Assembly (NCBI GenBank): GCA_018901315.1
Contig: JAHIFA010000105.1
Location: 1 to 6,757, forward strand
Reading direction: 5' to 3'
DNA length: 6,757 nt
Source: Nanobdellota archaeon
GTDB taxonomy: Archaea; Nanobdellota; Nanobdellia; Woesearchaeales; CG1-02-33-12
A program made the position numbers and the translations under genes. Below are positions 1-5,793 of the stretch, in pieces (the stretch's first letter is position 1; the number at the start of each line of letters is the position of its first letter). Below the pieces are notes generated by a model. That model did not search any database, had not been told where the DNA came from, and was given only the letters and a program-made list of their open reading frames with translations.

Positions 1-770
1 CTTAATCCTATACTGAATATCATTGAAAATATGATATATGTCCATATCCATCCAAGGCCAAACAATGGCTTGATTGGATCATTTCCTATTTTAATTGACT
101 TCAAACTGCTTCCATCATTTATCCTTTTCTCAGGAGCAGCATACTTTCTTTCAGTTGTTATAATTAATTCTTTTTCATATGCCCTGGAATCATCATCAAA
201 TGAATAAACTAATGTATAAATCCCTTCCGGCCCTTTTAATTTCCAGTTTGCCACGCCAACCCATTTTTCACTAAACAAAGTTTTTGTTTTATTTTTTTCC
301 ACAGTCTGTGTTATACCATTAATAATTTCCAGCTGATTTTCAGGAATTACAGAAACAAGGCTAATCTCCTTTCCTAAACTTTCCAGGTCAAATGTAAGCC
401 TTACATCAAACTCCTGGCCAGGCATTATTGGATAATAGGCCATATTGGCATTAAGCCAGCCAAAGATGATTATTATTGGGATAAATGTGAATATCATTGG
501 CTTAAAAGAATGTTTCATGAACTCCATGTTTTTCTGCATCACTTGTTTCTGGATTTCCATGACTTTCTTTGTATTATCCTTATGCTTTTTCATCTCATCC
601 TGATGATCTTTCATATCTTTCTTAAGGCCTTTCATTACCTCCTGGTTTGTTGCAAATTTATGAATAAGTGTTATCAATAATGTCAAAATAAAAGAGATTA
701 TAGCAATTCCCAGCAAAGGATTTAATTTAAGAAGAGGGGAAAGTATTGGATCAACTATTGCTTCAAACAT
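1..770 (-). CDS. DUF106 / EMC3-TMCO1-like membrane insertase (Oxa1 superfamily), C-terminus cut by window edge
   Basis: The frame opens with ATG at 770-768, one base after the secY stop, and stays open to the window edge, giving 256 residues (MFEAIVDPIL...). Hydrophobic segments lie at about residues 17-37, 89-108 and 236-256+. Between the first two is a charged helical stretch (about 40-88) that looks like a coiled coil. Between the second and third is a soluble region of about 125 residues with alternating hydrophobic strands, possibly an Ig-like fold. The ending GWIWTYIIFSMIF resembles the last membrane segment of archaeal DUF106 proteins, so probably only a short C-terminal tail is missing. 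Archaeal DUF106 proteins are three-TM relatives of Oxa1/YidC, EMC3 and TMCO1, which help insert membrane proteins. If topology follows the family, the coiled coil is cytoplasmic, facing the ribosome, and the soluble domain is outside. The position behind secY in a ribosomal operon supports this role. The family call rests on reading the sequence, without a database search. Confidence 0.85.
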   Translation of the reverse strand, partial: MFEAIVDPILSPLLKLNPLLGIAIISFILTLLITLIHKFATNQEVMKGLKKDMKDHQDEMKKHKDNTKKVMEIQKQVMQKNMEFMKHSFKPMIFTFIPIIIIFGWLNANMAYYPIMPGQEFDVRLTFDLESLGKEISLVSVIPENQLEIINGITQTVEKNKTKTLFSEKWVGVANWKLKGPEGIYTLVYSFDDDSRAYEKELIITTERKYAAPEKRINDGSSLKSIKIGNDPIKPLFGLGWIWTYIIFSMIFSIGL

Positions 771-771
771 T

Positions 772-2166
772 TTATAGACCGCCCATGAATTTTCTCATCA
801 TGGGATTCATGTCCATCATATGCTGCTTTGATATTTCCTCATAAAGCCTGTAGATTATCATAACCGCTAATAAAATTCCTGTTCCGCTGGTCAGAGCACC
901 AGTTAAGTCAGCTATTGAAGATAAAAATCCTATTGCAATTGCCCCCATTATTGTTAATGGATGGATATACCTGTTCAGTAAATGCTCTAAGATTCTCTGG
1001 TCTTTCCTGAACCCTGGAATCTGCAGTCCAGAGGACATTATCTGCCTTGCCTGGCTTCTTGCATCCATGCCTGATGTCTGGACCCAGAATATTGAGAATA
1101 CAACACAACCTAAAATCATGAAAAGCATGTAAACAAGAGCATGTGCAAAATCAGCAGAGACAATACTTCCCTTTATTATCTTGCCTACTATATCTGGTGA
1201 AGAAAGCCAAGCAATAATACCTGAAGTGGGGCTATTGCCAACAAAGGTTCCAAGAATCGGATGGCCCCAATTCTGCAATAACCTTGCCCATAGTTGTATA
1301 TTTGCCATTAAGGCAGAAACAAGAATAACAGGAATAACTCCTGTATAGATAAATGATAAAGGCCATCTCATTCCATAGCCCCTTACCCTGCCAAAGCTTA
1401 ATGGTATCTCTATTTTCATTGCCTGGGCATAAACAGCAACAGCAAAAACAATTATTGTTGCAATAACTGCTGCAGCCATCAGGCCGGCATTTACAGGATC
1501 ACCTGCTGCCAGGAACTGGAATAATGCAGGGATAGCTCCTGTTGCAATACCTGGATTAAATGGTGATGGCAGCGGGGATAATGCCCTTATAAATATACTC
1601 TGGCTTACTCCTGCTGCTATAAACAAGGATATCCCAGAGCCAAAGCCCCATTTGCTTACAACCTCATCCATAAACAAAATAAGCATTCCTCCAAGGAATA
1701 ATTGGAAAACTAAAATCAGCTGTAATTGTATAAAAACAGCTTTTCCAGCATGTTCTGCTGCAGGAGCCAGGCCCCCCATAAAAACAAAAACACATGCTTC
1801 AGCAAAAATAATCACAATTGATAATATTTTTTGTATTCCCTGGAATCTTTTCTTTCCTTCATGTGTTGTAAGGTCCATCTTGAGAATACCAGCCCCATTA
1901 AGCAGCTGAAGAATAATAGATGCAGTTACAATTGGCCCAATACCAAGAGATATCAAAGAGCCAAACTGTGCAGCAAGAACTGTTGAAAGATATTCAAACT
2001 GGGAAAGCGCGTTCTGCCCTAAACCAAATAAAGGTATCATTCCAAGAATAAAAAACAATATAAGGACAATTCCTGTCCATTTCAGTTTTTCCTTGAAAGA
2101 AAGCCTTTTTTGTGTTGGTCCAGATACTTCCGGCAGGTTTTCTATAATGCTATTAATAACTGACAT
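772..2166 (-). CDS. secY: Preprotein translocase subunit SecY
   Basis: This 464-residue protein is the channel subunit of the SecYE-beta translocon, which moves secreted proteins across the cytoplasmic membrane and releases membrane helices sideways. About ten hydrophobic segments are visible: TM1 at about 30-47, the plug and TM2 region at about 58-90 (including GIGPIVTASIILQLL), TM3 at 112-133, TM4 at 146-166, TM5 at 175-195, TM6 at 226-249, TM7 at 270-292, TM8 at 340-363, TM9 at 402-419 and TM10 at 423-441. The two long cytoplasmic loops that contact the ribosome are recognisable: 6/7 (around IEIPLSFGRVRGYGMRWPL, 252-270) and 8/9 (around SGMDARSQARQI...GFRKDQRILEHLLNRYIHPL). The length fits archaeal SecY. 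The ATG lies 10 nt after the uL15 stop; no clear Shine-Dalgarno site precedes it, so re-initiation by ribosomes leaving uL15 is likely. The C-terminal tail (about 449-464) is methionine-rich. Confidence 0.98.
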   Translation of the reverse strand: MSVINSIIENLPEVSGPTQKRLSFKEKLKWTGIVLILFFILGMIPLFGLGQNALSQFEYLSTVLAAQFGSLISLGIGPIVTASIILQLLNGAGILKMDLTTHEGKKRFQGIQKILSIVIIFAEACVFVFMGGLAPAAEHAGKAVFIQLQLILVFQLFLGGMLILFMDEVVSKWGFGSGISLFIAAGVSQSIFIRALSPLPSPFNPGIATGAIPALFQFLAAGDPVNAGLMAAAVIATIIVFAVAVYAQAMKIEIPLSFGRVRGYGMRWPLSFIYTGVIPVILVSALMANIQLWARLLQNWGHPILGTFVGNSPTSGIIAWLSSPDIVGKIIKGSIVSADFAHALVYMLFMILGCVVFSIFWVQTSGMDARSQARQIMSSGLQIPGFRKDQRILEHLLNRYIHPLTIMGAIAIGFLSSIADLTGALTSGTGILLAVMIIYRLYEEISKQHMMDMNPMMRKFMGGL

Positions 2167-2176
2167 TTTGAAGATT

Positions 2177-2812
2177 TTAATTAATTTTTAACTTTTTTTC
2201 TGCTTTTTGAGCAATAGGTTTTTCTTGTTCTTTAGGTTCTTCCTCAACTTCTTCTGCTGTTTCAACAATAGGTTCCTTTTCTTTAGGCTTTTTCTCAACT
2301 TTTTCTATTGTTTCAACAACTGGTTTTTCTTTTTTTGGTTTCTCCTTGACCTCTTTGACTTTTTTCTCTTTCAAAACAATACTGCCGCCAGCCTTTTTAA
2401 TCTTGTCAACAGCTTTCTTGGATGCATAATCACACTTTATGTTAAACTTTTTTGTAATTTTGCCTGTGCTTAAAATTTTATTAAACCCTAATTTCTTTAA
2501 ATCAACAACATAAGAGTCATTTTTCTTTTCAATCAGCTTCTTTGATAACAGTGACTCAAGCCTTTGCTCAATTGTTTTGAGGTTTATTGCCTTTATTTTG
2601 ATGACTATCTTATTTGGCCTTGTAAACCCATATTTCCCAAAATATTTTGTATCCTTCCATATACATGGCTTTTTTGCATCGCCACGCTTTCCTGTTCCGG
2701 CCATTCCCCTGCCGCCGCGGGAGCCAGCTCCCCTGTGCTTTTTCTTAGCTCCCCATCCATGTGTTTGAGAGCCCCTCATATTCCTGTTTTTTCTTTTCTT
2801 GTAAGTAACCAT
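2177..2812 (-). CDS. rpl15: Large-subunit ribosomal protein uL15 (L15, archaeal L27a type) with repeat-built charged tail
   Basis: uL15 binds 23S rRNA and helps late assembly of the large subunit. The N-terminus has the archaeal hallmark: a basic start, then RGSQTHGWGAKKKHRGAGSR and a GGRG segment (about residues 14-36), which snakes through rRNA. It is followed by a KYFGKYGFTRP region (about 56-66) and the globular C-terminal part ending near residue 150 with AGGSIVLKEKKV. Archaeal uL15 proteins are usually about 145-150 residues; this one has 211. The surplus is a Lys/Glu/Pro-rich tail (about 151-211) made of three 17-residue repeats beginning PKKEKPVVET, PKEKEPIVET and PKEQEKPIAQ. The ATG abuts the uL30 stop with no gap, which points to coupled translation; secY follows 10 nt later. 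The core call is firm. The tail's function is unknown, and its composition suggests it is disordered and outside the rRNA core. Confidence 0.97.
   Translation of the reverse strand: MVTYKKRKNRNMRGSQTHGWGAKKKHRGAGSRGGRGMAGTGKRGDAKKPCIWKDTKYFGKYGFTRPNKIVIKIKAINLKTIEQRLESLLSKKLIEKKNDSYVVDLKKLGFNKILSTGKITKKFNIKCDYASKKAVDKIKKAGGSIVLKEKKVKEVKEKPKKEKPVVETIEKVEKKPKEKEPIVETAEEVEEEPKEQEKPIAQKAEKKLKIN
2186..2338 (-). repeat. Three in-frame 51-nt repeats coding for the uL15 tail
   Basis: Residues 159-175, 176-192 and 193-209 of uL15 are 17-residue units with the pattern P-K-x-x-x-P-[VI]-x-E-T-x-E-x-V-E. The first two match closely; the third is degenerate and one residue out of register inside. The DNA also repeats: the plus strand shows the core tgtttcaacaa twice, 51 nt apart. 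The array most likely arose by tandem duplication within the gene. Confidence 0.8.
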
Positions 2813-3262
2813 TTAAACCATCTTTTTGATTAATTCATTGATTTTTTCTTTTCTATAGCCCAGGGCCCCGCTTTTAGTGAATGGGGTTTTTATGCCCTTT
2901 CTTTCAAAGCCTCCCCTTGGAGGGCTGAGCCTGAAATATTTTTTGTATTTTTTATTATTAACAATTATGAATTTTTTGTAGTTAATCTTTTTCTTGCTGT
3001 CAGTTAGCCTTCCTTTGTATTCCTCTCCCCTCTTTTCAACCAGAAGATTGTATGTTTCATCGTCTATTTCGCCCCAGGTTACATAATCTTTTGCTTTTTT
3101 TATCATTCCAAGCAGACTATCATCAACCACAACGCAATAATTACTGCGATAAAGGCAGAGCATCTTAAGGGTATCCTTTATATCTTTCTTTATTCCGGTT
3201 TGGCCTCTTACTCTTATGACTGCAAGTCTTTTCTTGTTTAATTCAGTTTTTTCTTCACTCAT
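2813..3262 (-). CDS. rpl30: Large-subunit ribosomal protein uL30 (archaeal L30/L7 type)
   Basis: The protein has 149 residues when started at the ATG at 3262 (MSEEKTELNKKRLAVIRVRG). It shows the ferredoxin-like L30 core: the LAVIRVRGQTGIKKDIKDTL strand-helix start, LYRSNYCVVVDD, and the long archaeal/eukaryotic C-terminal half with FRLSPPRGGFERKGIKTPF and a closing GALGYRK motif. uL30 lies on the large subunit and contacts 23S and 5S rRNA regions. A longer frame reaches 3307, but its extra 15 residues (MLLKKKLMQRKRKKK) are only the other-frame reading of the uS5 tail. The inner start gives the usual archaeal length of about 150 and is preceded by a GGAAG site. The start overlaps the uS5 stop by 8 nt (ATGAGTGA), and the stop touches the uL15 ATG. 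Confidence 0.96.
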   Translation of the reverse strand: MSEEKTELNKKRLAVIRVRGQTGIKKDIKDTLKMLCLYRSNYCVVVDDSLLGMIKKAKDYVTWGEIDDETYNLLVEKRGEEYKGRLTDSKKKINYKKFIIVNNKKYKKYFRLSPPRGGFERKGIKTPFTKSGALGYRKEKINELIKKMV

Positions 3263-4213
3263 TTTTTTCTTCCTTTTTCTTTGCATCAGCTTCTTTTTTA
3301 GGAGCATCAGCCTTTGCTGTTTCCTTGACTTTTTTCTTTATAATTTCCATCATGGTTTCTTCTTCAACTTCTTTTTTAGGAGCATCAGCCTTTGCTGTTT
3401 TCTTAGCTTCCTCTTTCTTAACTTTTATAGTTGCTTCTTCAGTTTCAGGCTCTTCCTTCTCAATTGCTCCTTCAGCAATGCCGAGGTTTTTGTAATATCT
3501 TTGCTGAACCCTTATTGAGCTAAGCTGCTTCAGGGCATCAAAGCATGCTGCTATAAGGTTTGTTTTAACCCTTGACTGCCCCTTTGTTTTTGACCATACA
3601 TCCTTAATGCCAGCAATCTCCAGAAGTTTTTGGCATTCTTTTTCAATGCAGAGGCCATTTCCTTTAGGAGCAGGCATTATTTTGATTATAGATGAGCCGC
3701 ACTTTGCCTCGACATTAAATGGGATTGAATGAGGGTTTCCACAATTGCATTGCCATGAGCCGCATCCTCTTTTTATTTTTATAATATTAAGCTTTGCATT
3801 CCTTAGGGCTTTTTCCCTTGCAGGAACAGTTTCCCTGCTTTTTCCATAGCCTATCCCAACATAGCCATTGCCATTGCCAACAATAGCATATGCTGCAAAA
3901 CTTGGCTTGTTGCCCTCCCTTGTTTTCTTTTGAGTCTGCCTGAAAACCCTCCTCTGGCCCCCTCCAAATTTTCCCTTTGACTGGCCTATAAGCAATAAAT
4001 CTGTTTTCAGGTTTGGCAATAATGCATCAACTATCTCTGACTCAAGTATTTTTAATCCATTGTCCAGTATTTCGTCAATCTTTGTTATTTCGCCTGACTT
4101 TACTTTCTTCCAAGACTTGTTTTTGGATTCCAGGCTTCCTTATCAAAAACAGGCTCCCTAGGAGATTTTCTTGGTTCCCTCCTTTTAGTTTTTTTTCTTT
4201 CTTTATTATACAT
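3255..4213 (-). CDS. rps5: Small-subunit ribosomal protein uS5 (archaeal S5/S2 type), interrupted by an apparent -1 frameshift near 4103
   Basis: uS5 sits on the small subunit near the decoding region and mRNA entry and affects accuracy. From ATG 4213 (2 nt after the uL18 stop) the frame reads MYNKERKKTKRREP... to EAWNPKTSLGRK, then a TAA at 4102-4100. The family sequence resumes without loss in the -1 frame: VKSGEITKIDEILDNGLKILESEIVDALLPNL, then the RNA-binding domain with GNGNGYVGIGYGKSRE, the RGCGSWQCNCGNPHSIPF cysteine motif and the C-terminal PAPKGNGL...AGIKDVWSKTKGQ domain. Corrected length is 319 residues (37+282), long for an archaeal uS5 of roughly 210-240. The surplus is a Lys/Glu/Ala tail of about 67 residues with a repeated AKADAPKKE. 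The only start in the downstream frame before the core is TTG 4019, which would drop about 65 conserved residues, so it is unlikely to be the true start. As uS5 is essential, a missing base in the assembly is the simplest explanation; recoding is possible. Confidence 0.93.
3269..3273 (-). promoter_or_regulatory. Shine-Dalgarno site (GGAAG) of uL30
   Basis: GGAAG lies 6 nt upstream of the ATG at 3262, inside the last codons of uS5. The spacing supports that ATG rather than the upstream one at 3307 as the start of uL30. The match to the archaeal anti-SD sequence is only partial. Confidence 0.5.
3290..3322 (-). repeat. 33-nt direct repeat, copy 2, in the uS5 tail
   Basis: This is identical over 33 bases to 3368-3400 and offset by 78 nt (26 codons), so both copies are read in the same frame as AKADAPKKE plus flanking residues. 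It marks a recent internal duplication in the low-complexity C-terminal tail of uS5. It is the downstream copy on the coding strand. Confidence 0.9.
3368..3400 (-). repeat. 33-nt direct repeat, copy 1, in the uS5 tail
   Basis: This is the upstream copy (coding strand) of the perfect 33-base repeat also found at 3290-3322. Between the copies lies a divergent linker coding for VEEETMMEIIKKKVKET. A perfect match in DNA, not only in protein, argues for recent duplication or ongoing slippage. Confidence 0.9.
4100..4106 (-). other. Frameshift point in uS5 (A AAG TAA)
   Basis: In the upstream frame the codons are GGA AGA AAG TAA. If one more A stood in the AAA run, or if the ribosome slipped back one base on AAG (to AAA), the next codon would be GTA and the product would read LGRK-VKSGEI. 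This matches the archaeal uS5 pattern LGR-x-VKxGxI without gap or insertion. The site has no classical X-XXY-YYZ slippery heptamer. A strong Shine-Dalgarno-like AGGAGGG lies upstream (4183-4177), but about 70 nt away, too far to act as the usual stimulator. Confidence 0.85.
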
Positions 4214-4215
4214 TT

Positions 4216-4794
4216 TTATACCTTCATAATCTTGTCTTTTACATCATTAAACTGTTTTTTTACATCTTCTGTATTCTTTTTAATATATGATGAAAACTGC
4301 TTTTCATACATTTCCATGTTTTCTTTTTTTAGTTTTTCTGCATAGTTTGAAATATGGGCTCCGCTGATTCTTTCCTCTGAAGGAAAAATATCCTCTGAGC
4401 ATGGCACTTTCAGGCCAGAGTCAACAACTCCTTTCAAAGCAGCATAGATTCTTGAGCCCTTAACATGGATATTTAAGCCAGCGTCAACTATTGCTTCTTT
4501 TACTGCTTTTTTCTTTGCTTTCTGTCCAAGCAAAAGCCCTGTTAAATAAGCAGCAGGAATATTGCCCCTGTTAAGGCTATACCCAAATTTTACAAGCTCT
4601 TTTGAATTTGCTGATGCAAGCACATTATCCCCTTCAGGCTTGTATTCAATAACCTGGATGTTAATATTGCATACTGATTTTCTGATAACAATTCTTGGCT
4701 TTCCTGAAGTAAGAAAACTAATTCTCTTTTTATAATTAGTTTTTCTTTCTCTTTTTCTCCTGAATTGTACTATTTGAATTTTAGCTTTTACCAT
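4216..4794 (-). CDS. rpl18: Large-subunit ribosomal protein uL18 (archaeal L18/L5 type)
   Basis: uL18 binds 5S rRNA and anchors it in the central protuberance of the large subunit. The 192 residues fit the archaeal length of about 190-200. Seen in order: a basic N-terminus (FRRKRERKTNYKKR), KPRIVIRKSVCNINIQVIEY (about 32-51), the YLTGLLLGQKAKKK helix (83-96), AIVDAGLN, the GSRIYAALKGVVDSGL motif (113-128) and PCSEDIFPSEERISGAHI (131-148). After these comes the helical, charged C-terminal extension typical of archaeal and eukaryotic members. The ATG at 4794 overlaps the end of eL19 by 14 nt and is preceded by an AAAGGAAA purine stretch, so translation is probably coupled. The stop is 2 nt before the ATG of uS5. 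Confidence 0.97.
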   Translation of the reverse strand: MVKAKIQIVQFRRKRERKTNYKKRISFLTSGKPRIVIRKSVCNINIQVIEYKPEGDNVLASANSKELVKFGYSLNRGNIPAAYLTGLLLGQKAKKKAVKEAIVDAGLNIHVKGSRIYAALKGVVDSGLKVPCSEDIFPSEERISGAHISNYAEKLKKENMEMYEKQFSSYIKKNTEDVKKQFNDVKDKIMKV

Positions 4795-5242
4795 TTTCCT
4801 TTGTTAAATCATTTTCTTTTATGTATATTTTTATATGTTTCCTGCTTCTGAAGAAACCGCCGCTTATTTTTGAATAAAGCATACTATGTGATTTTATGTT
4901 TATTATTTTCTTGTCTTTCAGCTCTTTAATGAATTTTCTTTGAACCCTGACCTTATTCATCCATGCCTGTTTTCCTGGCAGTCTTGCACCATGTTTTCCC
5001 TTCCTCGAGCCAGGGCCTTTTCTTCTTCCCTTTGCTTTCTGGGTTTTGATTTTATTTGCCCTTGCCCTTGAAACACCTTTAGCCTGCTTCTTTCTGATAG
5101 CTTTGTCTTTAATCAAACCAGCAATATCCTTTTTTGTTATTGATTCCTTTATCTCATCAAGCCTCTCGCTATCAAAAACAATTCTTTTTCTACTGCATTT
5201 CAATAAATTAGCAGCAAGCCTTTTCTGGGTTTTAAGATTCAT
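4781..5242 (-). CDS. rpl19e: Large-subunit ribosomal protein eL19 (L19e)
   Basis: eL19 occurs only in archaea and eukaryotes. It lies near the tunnel exit side of the large subunit and forms a bridge to the small subunit. The 153-residue protein begins MNLKTQKRLAANLLKCSRKRIVFD, the helical N-terminal domain. It continues with the family signature around KGVSRARANKI and KGRRKGPGSRKGKHGAR (about 55-87), a very basic linker that penetrates rRNA, then a helical C-terminal arm with WMNKVRVQRKFIKELKD and a YSKISGGFFRSRKHIK ending. The length agrees with archaeal L19e (about 150). The ATG is 2 nt after the eL32 stop, and its last 14 nt overlap uL18. Confidence 0.98.
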   Translation of the reverse strand: MNLKTQKRLAANLLKCSRKRIVFDSERLDEIKESITKKDIAGLIKDKAIRKKQAKGVSRARANKIKTQKAKGRRKGPGSRKGKHGARLPGKQAWMNKVRVQRKFIKELKDKKIINIKSHSMLYSKISGGFFRSRKHIKIYIKENDLTKENGKS

Positions 5243-5244
5243 TT

Positions 5245-5784
5245 TTATTCAGTTTTTTTTGTTAGCAGCTTATCTCTCTCTTTTTTCTCTTCTTCTTTCT
5301 TTTCTTCGTCTGTTTTCTCGACCTTTTCTTCTATTGTTTTTTTCTTTGCTGCTTTTTCCTTTTCCTTAATCTCTTTTTTCTTCTTGAGATTTTCTTTTTC
5401 TTCCTTGCTCTTCTTGATTTTTTCCTCAACATCTTTCAGGAATTTATTAACATCCTTAATATTAACAACCTTAATGCCTTTTTTAACTGCCTGCTTTAAA
5501 ATCTCAACCTTTTTCCTAAGCCCAATGGTTTTTGCAACAGCAACGCATTCATTTTTAGTGTCAATCTTTTCAAGATCTTTCAATGATTTAATGATTATTA
5601 GTTTCAGTCCGGAGCTATGCATGTTTCTTGTTTTCCTAGGGCTTCCATATCCTACTGAAACGCTCTTGTTATAACCCTTTTTACTAAGCCTCATCTTTGA
5701 GTGCAGGCCTCTTGGCCTTCTCCACTTTTTTCCCAATCTAACTTTCTTATGTGCATCCTGCCTTGTGAATTTTAGTTTTTTCAT
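5245..5784 (-). CDS. rpl32e: Large-subunit ribosomal protein eL32 (L32e) with long Lys/Glu-rich C-terminal tail
   Basis: eL32 is an archaeal/eukaryotic protein of the large subunit. The hallmark is the basic N-terminal stretch KLGKKWRRPRG-type (here VRLGKKWRRPRGLHSKMRL), then KKGYNKSVSVGYGSPRKTRNMH and the strands LKLIIIKSLKDL and ECVAVAKTIGLRKKVEIL, with the NIKDVNKFL segment closing the core at about residue 120. Archaeal members usually stop at about 130; here about 60 further residues of almost pure Lys/Glu/Asp follow, probably a charged helix or disordered tail. Two starts are possible: GTG 5793, which overlaps the uL6 stop by 4 nt, or ATG 5784 (179 residues). I prefer the ATG because GTGAT lies 4 nt before it as a partial Shine-Dalgarno match and family members begin near MKKLKF; GTG 5793 adds only MII. 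Confidence 0.95.
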   Translation of the reverse strand: MKKLKFTRQDAHKKVRLGKKWRRPRGLHSKMRLSKKGYNKSVSVGYGSPRKTRNMHSSGLKLIIIKSLKDLEKIDTKNECVAVAKTIGLRKKVEILKQAVKKGIKVVNIKDVNKFLKDVEEKIKKSKEEKENLKKKKEIKEKEKAAKKKTIEEKVEKTDEEKKEEEKKERDKLLTKKTE

Positions 5785-5793
5785 GATAATCAC
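5785..5793 (-). promoter_or_regulatory. Translation start zone of eL32 (GTG at 5793 or ATG at 5784)
   Basis: The bases GTGATTATC overlap the TGA stop of uL6. GTGAT matches part of the archaeal Shine-Dalgarno consensus GGTGAT and stands 4 nt before ATG 5784. The same GTG could itself serve as the start with a 4-nt GTGA stop-start overlap. The sequence cannot decide between them. Confidence 0.45.

Noticed and set aside
908..1108. Second minus-strand frame inside secY
   Set aside because: It lies wholly inside the strongly conserved secY frame and shows no family resemblance.
2167..2176. Promoter or terminator between uL15 and secY
   Set aside because: The gap is only 10 nt, with no hairpin, T-run signal or TATA/BRE pair that stands out from the AT-rich background.
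2207..2473. Plus-strand open frame rich in Phe/Leu, resembling a membrane protein
   Set aside because: It is the antisense shadow of the Lys/Glu-rich uL15 tail; such codons read backwards give Phe and Leu. The same holds for the plus-strand frames at 3216-3518, 4013-4345, 5046-5369, 5384-5674 and 5821-6081.
3263..3307. N-terminal extension of uL30 to ATG 3307
   Set aside because: The added residues are only the alternative reading of the repetitive uS5 tail. The inner ATG has a better Shine-Dalgarno site and gives the normal archaeal length.
3255..4019. uS5 starting at TTG 4019 as an intact short gene
   Set aside because: The conserved uS5 N-terminus continues upstream of 4019 in the same frame to about 4103 and then in the other frame to ATG 4213. 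A start at 4019 would cut into conserved sequence.
4177..4183. Strong Shine-Dalgarno-like AGGAGGG inside uS5
   Set aside because: No start codon follows at a suitable distance, and it is about 70 nt from the frameshift, too far for the usual stimulatory spacing. It simply encodes Arg-Arg-Glu in the basic N-terminus.
5260..5420. Long pyrimidine-rich tract on the plus strand, possibly triplex-forming
   Set aside because: It is the complement of Lys/Glu codons (AAA, AAG, GAA, GAG) in the eL32 tail, and the codon bias explains it fully. I see no convincing mirror symmetry.
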